Assembly: GCA_031275075.1 (NCBI GenBank)
Contig: JAISPI010000002.1
Coordinates: 1 to 21,318 of the forward strand
Source of the DNA: Burkholderiales bacterium
Lineage (GTDB): Bacteria; Pseudomonadota; Gammaproteobacteria; Burkholderiales; Casimicrobiaceae
DNA length: 21,318 nt
Direction: 5' to 3'
Shown: positions 14,904 to 21,318 of the stretch, one piece after another
How the letters are laid out: each line of letters begins with the position of its first letter
Numbering within the stretch: position 1 is the first letter of the stretch
Translations under genes and position numbers: made by a program
Notes under the pieces: model-generated
Seen by the model: only the letters and a program-made list of their open reading frames with translations
Database searches by the model: none
Told to the model about the DNA's origin: nothing

Positions 14904-15338
14904 ATGAGCTCATTGCGCGTTCGCGTCGATGTTGTCAGCGCCGAAGAATTGATCTTCTCCGGTGAGGCTGAGTTCGTCGCATTACCGGGAATCTGTGGCG
15001 AGCTCGGCATCATGCCGCGCCACACACCGCTTTTAACGCAGATCAAGCCCGGCGCTGTACGGCTCAAACTGCCCGGAAAAGAGCAGGAAGAAGTGATCTT
15101 TGTGCAGGGCGGGTTTCTGGAAGTGCAGCCGAACTACGTGACAGTGCTCGCCGATACGGCAATCCGCGCCAAAGACCTCGACGAAAAAGCGGCGTTGGAA
15201 GCGAAAAAGAAAGCTGAAGAAGCCATGGTCAACCGCTCGTCGAAAGAAGACATTGCCCGCGCCGAAGCCGAGCTGGCGGTGGCTGTGGTGCAAATGGACA
15301 TCCTGCACAAATATAAAAACCGCGCCGAAACACGCTGA
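14904..15338 (+). CDS. atpC: F1Fo ATP synthase subunit epsilon (AtpC)
   Basis: Epsilon subunit, which with gamma forms the foot of the rotor and can inhibit ATP hydrolysis. The protein has 144 residues from ATG 14904, with AGGA at 14892-14895 upstream; the open frame further upstream is atpD in another frame. The N-terminal beta-sandwich shows the signature LPGICGELGIMPRHTPLLTQI and the C-terminal two-helix domain ends HKYKNRAETR. The last ~24 codons and the following terminator have a diverged second copy at 20716-20831. This upstream copy is the intact one. Confidence 0.97.
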   Translation: MSSLRVRVDVVSAEELIFSGEAEFVALPGICGELGIMPRHTPLLTQIKPGAVRLKLPGKEQEEVIFVQGGFLEVQPNYVTVLADTAIRAKDLDEKAALEAKKKAEEAMVNRSSKEDIARAEAELAVAVVQMDILHKYKNRAETR

Positions 15339-15360
15339 AGCCCAGCCTTTTATTCCAAAA

Positions 15361-15382
15361 AGCCGCTGTAAAGCGGCTTTTT
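15361..15382 (+). terminator. Intrinsic terminator of the atp operon
   Basis: AGCCGCT (15361-15367) and AGCGGCT (15372-15378) form a perfect 7-bp stem around a 4-base loop, followed by TTTTT to 15382, starting 22 bases after the atpC stop. This is a textbook Rho-independent terminator. Confidence 0.93.
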
Positions 15383-15407
15383 GTTACCTCTTTTGAAATG
15401 CTATAAA
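15381..15407 (+). promoter_or_regulatory. Possible promoter for the lipoprotein gene
   Basis: TTGTTA (15381-15386) and TATAAA (15402-15407) are 15 bases apart, shorter than ideal. The -35 overlaps the T-run of the atp terminator. It is the best candidate in the 15383-15562 gap, which otherwise holds only a 30-codon open frame (15424-15516) with no recognisable features. Confidence 0.25.
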
Positions 15408-15562
15408 CGAGGTATTGCTAGGAATGAAAAAATCGTTCACTATTTGTTCCGAGCAAAGGATAGGTGTTTGCGCGGACGAGCTGTCCGCCCTGCGTTCACT
15501 GGAAGGGCCGACGTAAGAACAACGGCTCAAGGAACAGAGAGATTTAAATTGGAGGTGAGGGT

Positions 15563-16126
15563 ATGGAAAAAGTTTTTCTAGGGATGATTATTGTTGGAGC
15601 CGCGTTTATTCTGTCAGGTTGTGAAACAACGAACTCAACCCCCTACAAAGCATCAACGGAAAACGTAATTTCGATCCAAAAGAATACACCAGCAGGTGCC
15701 AAAGTTGAACTCGGAGAAATTGCATCAAACGCGGAAGCAGCAGCTTGGCCAGTGTGTCGCTTAAGCGGGGCTGTTAATGTCGCGCCGGGGAAAACACCGG
15801 CGCAATACATCAAAGAAGCTCTTCAAGAAGAGCTTTTTATGGCGCAAATTTATCAACACGGCGCGCCGACAACAATCAGCGGACGTCTTGAGGATCTCAA
15901 TTTCAGTTCCGTAAGCCCCGCAAGCTGGAGCATAACACTGAGTGTTAAATCAAACGTATCCCAAGGCTACACCGTCTCAGTCAAATATCCTTTTGATACC
16001 AGCTGGTCGGCTTATTCTGCCTGTAGAAACGTCGCAGCTGCCTTTGGCCCTGCTGTGCAGGATTTGCTGAAACAAGTTGTGAACAACCCTAAATTTCCTG
16101 AGCTGGTTGGCTCTACAAACAAATGA
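15563..16126 (+). CDS. Unrecognised outer-envelope lipoprotein
   Basis: The 187-residue protein has a typical lipoprotein signal: ME-K start, hydrophobic core VFLGMIIVGAAFI, lipobox LSGC with the lipidated Cys at residue 20. The residue after Cys is Glu, not Asp, so outer-membrane sorting is expected. The mature part has no domain I can name with confidence. Its mixed alpha/beta pattern (ALQEELFMAQIY, ISGRLEDLNFSS, SWSITLSVKS, then ACRNVAAAFGPAVQDLLKQVV) resembles small LptE/YajG-like lipoproteins. It holds two further Cys (in VCRLSG and SACRN) that could pair. The ribosome-binding site GGAGG (15551-15555) is strong, 7 bases before the ATG. It stands alone, converging on the RND operon, and ends in its own terminator. 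Confidence 0.82.
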   Translation: MEKVFLGMIIVGAAFILSGCETTNSTPYKASTENVISIQKNTPAGAKVELGEIASNAEAAAWPVCRLSGAVNVAPGKTPAQYIKEALQEELFMAQIYQHGAPTTISGRLEDLNFSSVSPASWSITLSVKSNVSQGYTVSVKYPFDTSWSAYSACRNVAAAFGPAVQDLLKQVVNNPKFPELVGSTNK

Positions 16127-16370
16127 ACGGAGAGGGGCGACGCCCCTCTTTTTTACCGCCATCGAAGTTTAATATTTTCGAAAAACGATAATCATCTGGT
16201 AGACGCCCATACCTGTCATTATCGACAAACATCGCTCCGATCGCAACAGCATCGGTAACATTCTCCGGCTCAATCAGGGACAGCAATTCTGAAGCAAAGT
16301 TTTGTGCCGCCATTCCTGCAATATTGCGCAGGAAAAAAACACGCGGAACATCAATGTTTATTTGCGCCAA
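16113..16370 (-). CDS. Possible small or truncated gene of unknown function
   Basis: An 85-codon frame on the minus strand, starting at a TTG that overlaps the last 13 bases of the RND permease gene. The first ~65 residues have a natural protein-like composition (VFFLRNIAGMAAQNFASELL, then IEPENVTDAVAIGAMFVDND), but the last ~20 are encoded by the plus-strand terminator and the lipoprotein 3' end. It may be the remnant of a longer gene cut off by rearrangement, a real small gene coupled to the pump, or chance. I do not recognise a family. Apart from this frame the 16155-16357 gap between the convergent genes holds nothing I can name. Confidence 0.25.
   Translation of the reverse strand: MAQINIDVPRVFFLRNIAGMAAQNFASELLSLIEPENVTDAVAIGAMFVDNDRYGRLPDDYRFSKILNFDGGKKEGRRPSPFICL
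16131..16154 (+). terminator. Intrinsic terminator of the lipoprotein gene
   Basis: AGAGGGG (16131-16137) pairs with CCCCTCT (16143-16149) around CGACG, followed by a run of T to 16154, just 4 bases after the stop codon. On the minus strand no T-run follows, so it acts for the plus strand. Confidence 0.93.
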
Positions 16371-19300
16371 CGCATGATCTTCTGCGCGAAATCATCCACA
16401 TAGGTAAATACCACTGGAACGACAAGCAGACTGAGGATCGTGGAGGTCACCAGTCCGCCGATGACGGCGATTGCCATTGGAGCGCGGAAGCTCGTGTCGG
16501 CGCCACTCAGCCCAATCGCCAACGGCAGCATGCCCGCACCCATGGCCACGCTGGTCATCACGATAGGGCGGGCACGCTTGCGGCAGGCATCGAGCAGGGC
16601 ATCAAGTCTTTTGAGCCCTCGGTCGCGCCGCGCAGTGATGGCGTACTCGATAAGCAGAATGGAGTTTTTTGTGGCAATGCCCATCAGTAGGATAAGGCCG
16701 ATCAGAGAGGGCATCGAAAGACTGGAGCCGGTCAGCAGCAGAGCGATAAAAGCGCCGCCAAGCGATAGGGGCATGGCGGTCAGCAGCGTCAACGGATGCA
16801 GAAAGTTTTTGAACAGCAGTACGAGCACGGTGTAGACACACAGGATGCCGGTGAGGATGGCGAGCGCGAAACCCACAAAGAGTTCGTCCATGACTTCAGC
16901 GTCGCCGAGTTCTTTGAGGTTCAGGCCGGACGGCAGGGCTTGCACAGAGGGGAGCGCACGAATCAGCTTTGTAATGTCACCCATGGATACGCTGCCGAGC
17001 TCGATGTCGAGCTGAATGTTGCGCGAGCGGTCGAAGCGCGTAATCTGCGCCGGGCCGACGGACATTTCCAGCGTGGCAATTTCGCTAAGCATGACCGGGC
17101 CGCGCGCGCCGGGCAAGGTCAGTCGTCCGATCGTGGCGAGGTCGGTGCGGGCTTTATCGTCGAGTCTCACGAGAATGGGCACTTGCCGTTGTGAGAGGTT
17201 GAGCTTGGCCAGCGCCACATCGTAGTCGCCGAGGGTGGCGACGCGCAGTGTGTCGGCAATGGCAAGGCTGGTGACGCCGAGATCGGCAGCACGGGCGAAA
17301 TCGGGGCGGACAGCGATTTCCGGGCGAACGAGGCTTGCGCTGGATTTGATGCTGCCAAGCCTCGGTATACTGTGCAGGTCACGTTCGATGGCAAGCGCTG
17401 CGGCACGTAACGCCTCCAGATCGTTGCCGGTAAGGGAGAGGATATAGTTATTGTGTGAGCCGCCCAGCCCGATTTTGATGCGTGCGCCGGGGAGGGTTTC
17501 GAGCGCAGCGCGAACCTCATGCTCGATGATCTGTTTGCGCGGGCGTTCGCCGCGAGGGGAAAGCTGAACCATGAGAGTGGCTTTGCGCACGTCGCTGCCG
17601 CCTAGCGCAAAAGGATCGGCTCCGGCGCTACCGCCGCCAATGGTGGAATAGACACTCTTTACATGTTCCAAGCGCATGAGCCGGTTGCGAGCTTCTTCCG
17701 TAAGGGCGCGCGTCTGCTCGAGCCTTGAGCCGGGAGGCAGTTCGAGATCAACCTGAGTCTGTGAAAAATCATCCGGCGGAATGAAGCCTTCGGGAAGCAG
17801 AGGAATCATTGAAATGGAGGCGATGAAAAAGCCGCCTGCGCAAAGAAGCGTGACGGCGCGGTGTTTCAAACACCATTCGGCCTTCTTTGTGAACCACAGC
17901 ACCCAACGCGGTTCACTGTGATCCTTCGTGAAAGGCCGGAGCATGAAGGCGGCAAGCATCGGCGTAATCGTTCGGGCGACAACCAGCGACATGAAAACAG
18001 CGAGTGAGGCTGTCCAGCCGAATTGTTTGAAGAACAACCCGATGACGCCGTCCATGAACGCGGTCGGCAAAAAGACGGCTATTAGCGTGGCCGTGGTCGC
18101 CACCACGGCCAGCCAGATTTCCGACGTGGCATCGAGCGCCGCTTGCAAAGGAGTTTTCCCCATGCGCAAGTGACGCACGATGTTCTCAACTTCCACGATG
18201 GCATCGTCGACGAGAATACCTACGACCAGAGAGAGCGCGAGCAGCGTGACGATGTTGATCGTGTAGCCGAACAAATGCATGCCGAGGAAGGCGGGGATGA
18301 TTGACAACGGCAGCGCCACAGCGGAAACGACGGTTGCGCGAATATCGCGCAGGAAGAGGAAAACAACGAGCACAGCCAGGAGCATCCCCTCGCAAAGCAT
18401 GAGCATGGAGGCGCTGTAATCTTCTTCTGTATAGGTGACGAAATTGACGGTTTCGACGATTTCAATATCGGGGTTAGCAGCGCGGATCTTTTGCAGTTCG
18501 GCGTGTACGCCCGCGCCGACATCGACTTCGCTTTCACCTCGGCTACGCGAGATTTCGAATCCGACAACGGGAACGCCGTCCAGCAGGGCGATTGAGCGTG
18601 TTTCGGCGACAGTATCTTGTACGTTCGCCACATCGGCGAGCCGGATGCGACGGCCATCGGCAAGCGGAATTTCCAGGCGCGCCAATTCCTCGGCAGAAGC
18701 AACGTTTGCCAGCAGACGCATCGGTTGTTCGCCGCTGCCCAGCTCGATGCGACCGCCTGCGATTTCAAGTTGCATCTGGCGAATCTGGCGCGAAATTTCT
18801 GTTGCCGTCACACCAAGCGCCTGCAAGCGTAACGGGTCGAGCGTTACCCGTATCTCACGGTCGGCGCCGCCGACCCTTTTTACCGCGGCTACACCTCTAA
18901 TGGAAAGTAGGCTTCTTGACAGATCATTGTCAACAAACCATGACAAGGCTTCACTGTCCCGTCGCGACGAGTGTACAGCATAGGCGAGGGCAGGTATTGA
19001 AGCAAAATCAATGCGCTCGATGACCGGATCGCGTAAGTCGGACGGCAAATCAGAACGCACACGCGCAACGGCGGAGCGCACATCGTCCACAGCTTCCTGC
19101 AAGGGTTTTTCCAGCCGGAACTCGATCATGATCGACACCACGCCGTCCTGGATCGAAGTGAAAATGTGCTTAAGCCCCTGCACCGTGGCGATGGAATCCT
19201 CGATACGCCGCGCGACATCGTTTTCAAGCTGTCCCGGCGTGGCTCCCGGCAGTGCCGCCATGACTGTTACCACCGGCATTTCGATGTCGGGGAAATTTTG

Positions 19301-19408
19301 AATTTTTAAGATCTGGAAGCTGAACAACCCACCCACGCATAGCAGCACAAAGAGCATGATGGGCGGGATCGGGTTGTGGATCGACCACGCCGAAACATTG
19401 ATATTCAT
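16358..19408 (-). CDS. RND-family multidrug efflux permease (HAE1/AcrB-like)
   Basis: Inner-membrane proton-driven pump of the AcrB superfamily, 1016 residues, slightly under the usual ~1030-1050. It has the expected duplicated plan: helix 1 (PPIMLFVLLCVGGLFSF), a large periplasmic porter domain beginning NFPDIEMPVVTVMAALPGA, helices 2-6, then the second half repeating the layout. The proton-relay Asp pair in helix 4 is present (GILVDDAIVEVENI, Asp401/Asp402), and so is the Lys in helix 10 (GIATKNSILLIEYA). The sequence pattern fits drug/organic exporters rather than the heavy-metal CusA group. It starts 13 bases after the adaptor gene, so the two form one operon. No outer-membrane factor gene (TolC-like) is seen. 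The substrate cannot be told from sequence. Confidence 0.95.
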   Translation of the reverse strand: MNINVSAWSIHNPIPPIMLFVLLCVGGLFSFQILKIQNFPDIEMPVVTVMAALPGATPGQLENDVARRIEDSIATVQGLKHIFTSIQDGVVSIMIEFRLEKPLQEAVDDVRSAVARVRSDLPSDLRDPVIERIDFASIPALAYAVHSSRRDSEALSWFVDNDLSRSLLSIRGVAAVKRVGGADREIRVTLDPLRLQALGVTATEISRQIRQMQLEIAGGRIELGSGEQPMRLLANVASAEELARLEIPLADGRRIRLADVANVQDTVAETRSIALLDGVPVVGFEISRSRGESEVDVGAGVHAELQKIRAANPDIEIVETVNFVTYTEEDYSASMLMLCEGMLLAVLVVFLFLRDIRATVVSAVALPLSIIPAFLGMHLFGYTINIVTLLALSLVVGILVDDAIVEVENIVRHLRMGKTPLQAALDATSEIWLAVVATTATLIAVFLPTAFMDGVIGLFFKQFGWTASLAVFMSLVVARTITPMLAAFMLRPFTKDHSEPRWVLWFTKKAEWCLKHRAVTLLCAGGFFIASISMIPLLPEGFIPPDDFSQTQVDLELPPGSRLEQTRALTEEARNRLMRLEHVKSVYSTIGGGSAGADPFALGGSDVRKATLMVQLSPRGERPRKQIIEHEVRAALETLPGARIKIGLGGSHNNYILSLTGNDLEALRAAALAIERDLHSIPRLGSIKSSASLVRPEIAVRPDFARAADLGVTSLAIADTLRVATLGDYDVALAKLNLSQRQVPILVRLDDKARTDLATIGRLTLPGARGPVMLSEIATLEMSVGPAQITRFDRSRNIQLDIELGSVSMGDITKLIRALPSVQALPSGLNLKELGDAEVMDELFVGFALAILTGILCVYTVLVLLFKNFLHPLTLLTAMPLSLGGAFIALLLTGSSLSMPSLIGLILLMGIATKNSILLIEYAITARRDRGLKRLDALLDACRKRARPIVMTSVAMGAGMLPLAIGLSGADTSFRAPMAIAVIGGLVTSTILSLLVVPVVFTYVDDFAQKIMRWRK

Positions 19409-19421
19409 GAATGGCTACCGC

Positions 19422-20543
19422 TTATTCGGCGACGAGACGCACTCGGTCACCGTCGTTGAGAAAGCCCGCACCCGCCGATGCGATTTTTGAATCCGGCGCG
19501 AGGCCATCAAGAATTTCCACGCGATCCCCAAGGCGTCGGCCTGTCGTCACTTTCAATTGCCGCACCGTGCTATCCGGCTCCAGCCGGAACACGTAATTGA
19601 AAGCTTCGCGCATGATCACCGCTTGCAACGGCACACTTAAGGCCGGGCGCTCGCCGAGGTCGAACTCGCCGCGCACGAACATTCCTGGCCGCAAAGCAGT
19701 GTTCGGCGGCAGGTCGACATAAGCAAGTCCTGTGCGGGTGTGCGTATTGAGGGTTGGTGCGGCCATCCGGACGGAGCCCTCGACGGTTCGGCCATCCACG
19801 TGTGTGAGCCGTGCCTTTGTACCGGGCGTGACATGTTCCAGTTCAGTTCCCGTCAATTCCGCTCGCCATTCCAGGCGTCCCTGCCGGATCAGCCGGAAAA
19901 GTTCTCCACCGGCACCGAATACTGTCCCGACGGTTGCGGTGCGTGCCGAGATTACGCCATTATCAGGGGCGAGCACACGGGTACGCGTCAAACGCAACTC
20001 CTGCGCCGCGAGCGTTGCTTGTGCGGCGGCAACCTGCGCGTTTGCGGATTGTTCGGCGGACAGATACTGGGCGATGTCCTGATGGCTCATTGCTCCGCTG
20101 CCGCGCAAGGATCGTGCGCGTTCAGCATCGTCATGCGCCCGTTCGGCAGAGGCGTGCACCTGCGCGAGCGCCGCTTTTGCTTGTGCGACATCGATTTTCA
20201 CCGGCTCATCGTCGAACACCGCGAGCACCTGCCCTGTCTTCACCGTGTCGCCCACATCCGCGAGCACCTTGACCAATCGCAGCGCTTGCACGTCGGAACC
20301 GATAATAGCCTCCTGCCATGCTTCGATAGTGCCGTTGGCCAAAATGCGGACAGGCCAGGTTTCCGTTATGGGGCTTATCGCGGTTACGGCCAGTGCCGGG
20401 CGTGGAGCGCTTTCGTTTTTGTCCTGTTCGCCGCAAGCCGTGAGCAGGGTGGTGACGGTGAGCAAGATGGCGAGGCAGCGAAAGAACGAGGTGGCTGCGG
20501 GCATGGCGAACGAAATAAAGCGCAACTGTATAAGGGCGAGCAT
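19422..20543 (-). CDS. RND efflux periplasmic adaptor subunit (membrane fusion lipoprotein)
   Basis: Adaptor that links the RND permease to an outer-membrane channel. The reading is 373 residues from the outermost ATG (20543). An internal ATG at 20504 (residue 14) gives a more typical lipoprotein signal of 23 residues, with lipobox LLTAC and Cys37 in the long numbering. Neither start has a clear ribosome-binding site. The lipoyl/hydrophobic half-motifs are ADVGDTVKTGQVLAVFDDEPV and RVLAPDNGVISARTATVGTVF. Between them is an Ala/Glu-rich helical hairpin (about residues 115-180). The beta-barrel contains LRPGMFVRGEFDLG, and the membrane-proximal domain closes the protein. It is the first gene of the adaptor-permease operon. 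Confidence 0.93.
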   Translation of the reverse strand: MLALIQLRFISFAMPAATSFFRCLAILLTVTTLLTACGEQDKNESAPRPALAVTAISPITETWPVRILANGTIEAWQEAIIGSDVQALRLVKVLADVGDTVKTGQVLAVFDDEPVKIDVAQAKAALAQVHASAERAHDDAERARSLRGSGAMSHQDIAQYLSAEQSANAQVAAAQATLAAQELRLTRTRVLAPDNGVISARTATVGTVFGAGGELFRLIRQGRLEWRAELTGTELEHVTPGTKARLTHVDGRTVEGSVRMAAPTLNTHTRTGLAYVDLPPNTALRPGMFVRGEFDLGERPALSVPLQAVIMREAFNYVFRLEPDSTVRQLKVTTGRRLGDRVEILDGLAPDSKIASAGAGFLNDGDRVRLVAE

Positions 20544-20715
20544 GTGAGGAAAGAAAGCAAAGGGCGTAAAAATAGTCAGATGAAGGCACGCAAGTCTTAT
20601 TTATGCAGAATACCATGGCTTTAGCTGTAGATGAATTGAGGCGTGGAAGTTACAAAAAGCGTGCGCAATGTCTATAGCCTTAGGTATCGCTTTGAATAAG
20701 CGTGTAAATACTGGC

Positions 20716-20787
20716 GCCGAACCGGCAGCGGCAGTGACACAAATGAACGTCCTGCACAAACACAAAAACCGTGCCGGGACACGCTGA
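20716..20787 (+). pseudogene. Decayed second copy of the atpC 3' end
   Basis: These 72 bases align without gaps to the last 24 codons of atpC (15267-15338), including the stop: 57 of 72 match by hand count. The encoded tail VLHKHKNRAGTR parallels ILHKYKNRAETR, and 16 of 23 residues are identical. Upstream of 20713 the similarity vanishes. A short frame from ATG 20668 runs into it but has no epsilon N-terminal domain, so no epsilon subunit could be made. The differences are mostly transitions. The match continues into the terminator. Confidence 0.88.
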
Positions 20788-20806
20788 AATCCCGTCTTCT
20801 GTCTCG

Positions 20807-20831
20807 AAAAACCGTCTTCCAGCGGTTTTTT
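20807..20831 (+). terminator. Duplicated, diverged atpC terminator
   Basis: AAAAACCG (20807-20814) pairs with CGGTTTTT (20823-20830) around an 8-base loop, with T to 20831. It aligns in register with the true atp terminator (28 of 44 bases identical from the stop codon onward), so it was copied with the atpC tail. The hairpin is shorter in G/C but still terminator-like. Confidence 0.7.
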
Positions 20832-21216
20832 ATGGCGCAAAATGCCACAACCATTGTTTATGCTTGAGGCGTCATGCAAAGACATCACCATAAAACAAGC
20901 CCGTTTCTGTCGAGAGACAAAAAGGGTACACGAACCCTCTTCAAAACATTTTTTACTGGTGGACATAAAACCATGAGCGTACAATGGATATATGCTCATA
21001 TGTTGCCGGGTTGTCTCTTGTGTTGTTGGCCGAAAGAGAGAGAAGGTCTATTCCCAAGGCTCGTGTAGGCGCTTCAAAGAGATTCTTGCTTCGCAACCGT
21101 AGGGTCACATCTAAACATCTAAAAGGAGGTGCAAAAAGCGCCAAAGATGTGGCTGCAACAGCCTCAACAGATAGTACATCTATTATATAACTTAATTTGA
21201 TTTTTCGGGAGGGAAT

Positions 21217-21318
21217 ATGAAAAAAGCGAGTCTTTTTATAGTGTTCTTTCTAGCCTTGTCAATGCAGGTATCACATGCGGCCATAACGGGCAAAGCGAAA
21301 GGCACTCCTCTTAAAACA
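21217..21318 (+). CDS. Start of a secreted protein gene, 3' end beyond the window
   Basis: Only 34 codons are visible. They encode a classic Sec signal peptide: MKKA start, hydrophobic core SLFIVFFLALSMQV, probable cleavage after SHA (residue 21). The mature part begins AITGKAKGTPLK. The product is thus periplasmic or exported; the family cannot be told. The ribosome-binding site GGGAGGGA (21207-21214) is strong, 2-3 bases closer to the ATG than ideal. The upstream DNA is A/T-rich (TATTATATAA at 21181-21190 could include a -10). Confidence 0.75.
   Translation, partial: MKKASLFIVFFLALSMQVSHAAITGKAKGTPLKT

Larger units (their letters stand above)
20544..21216. other. Long mostly non-coding region after the efflux operon
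   Basis: This 673-base stretch separates the start of the minus-strand efflux operon from a plus-strand secreted-protein gene. Besides the atpC-tail remnant and its terminator-like hairpin, it holds a 68-codon plus frame (20984-21190) rich in Lys, Arg and Ser, with no recognisable motif and no ribosome-binding site at its start. A GGAGG-like AAAAGGAGGT at 21121-21130 lies inside that frame with no well-spaced start after it. Small hairpins occur at 20923-20938 and 21151-21163. Its 3' part is A/T-rich. No convincing promoter for either flanking gene was found. Confidence 0.5.

Noticed and set aside
15424..15516. 30-codon frame upstream of the lipoprotein gene
   Set aside because: It has no signal, motif or well-placed ribosome-binding site; chance occurrence is likely.
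16314..16334. Inverted repeat TTCCTGC/GCAGGAA as a terminator of the RND operon
   Set aside because: The A-run follows on the plus strand and no T-run follows on the minus strand, so it does not have terminator form for either direction.
20601..20999. 132-codon minus-strand frame near the right end
   Set aside because: It covers the atpC remnant and terminator in antisense and has Cys/Phe-rich random-like composition.

Overview
The window looks like a chromosome segment of a proteobacterium, most likely a betaproteobacterium. The order mnmG - rsmG - parA - parB followed by atpI-B-E-F-H-A-G-D-C is the classic beta/gammaproteobacterial arrangement near the chromosome origin. The encoded proteins are close in length and motif to that group. 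No ribosomal RNA or conclusive marker is present, so the class is an inference. Most of the core is fairly GC-rich. The ends of the accessory stretches (about 15.4-16.3 kb and 20.55-21.3 kb) and the membrane-protein gene at 1.9-3.0 kb look richer in A+T by eye.

Layout. (1) 1-5438: the 3' part of mnmG (tRNA wobble-uridine modification), an unrecognised membrane protein inserted between mnmG and rsmG, rsmG (16S rRNA methylation), and the overlapping parA/parB chromosome-partition pair. rsmG, parA and parB are packed with overlaps and probably co-transcribed. (2) 5458-8160: a small accessory zone between par and atp, with a YecH-like putative metal-binding protein, a palindromic/tandem intergenic repeat, a secreted DUF3617 protein, a cluster of hairpins, and a membrane polyferredoxin of the NapH type. 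(3) 8136-15382: a complete F1Fo ATP synthase operon, atpIBEFHAGDC, with a plausible promoter before atpI and a clear intrinsic terminator after atpC. (4) 15563-20543: a lipoprotein gene on the plus strand, converging on a minus-strand operon for a periplasmic adaptor and an RND efflux permease. (5) 20544-21318: mostly non-coding DNA holding a decayed second copy of the atpC 3' end plus its terminator, and then the start of a secreted-protein gene cut by the window edge.

The most notable signals are two duplications. First, the last ~24 codons of atpC and its terminator reappear, ungapped but about 73% identical, 5449 bp downstream. The lipoprotein/RND-efflux block is therefore bracketed by imperfect direct repeats of the atpC tail. 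This fits an old insertion into, or duplication from, the end of the atp operon. Second, AtpB (subunit a) carries about 21 extra residues just before the helix with the essential arginine, and these look like a decayed 63-bp tandem duplication. I do not see a clear new defence, mobile or biosynthetic system, no CRISPR array, no tRNA and no transposase.
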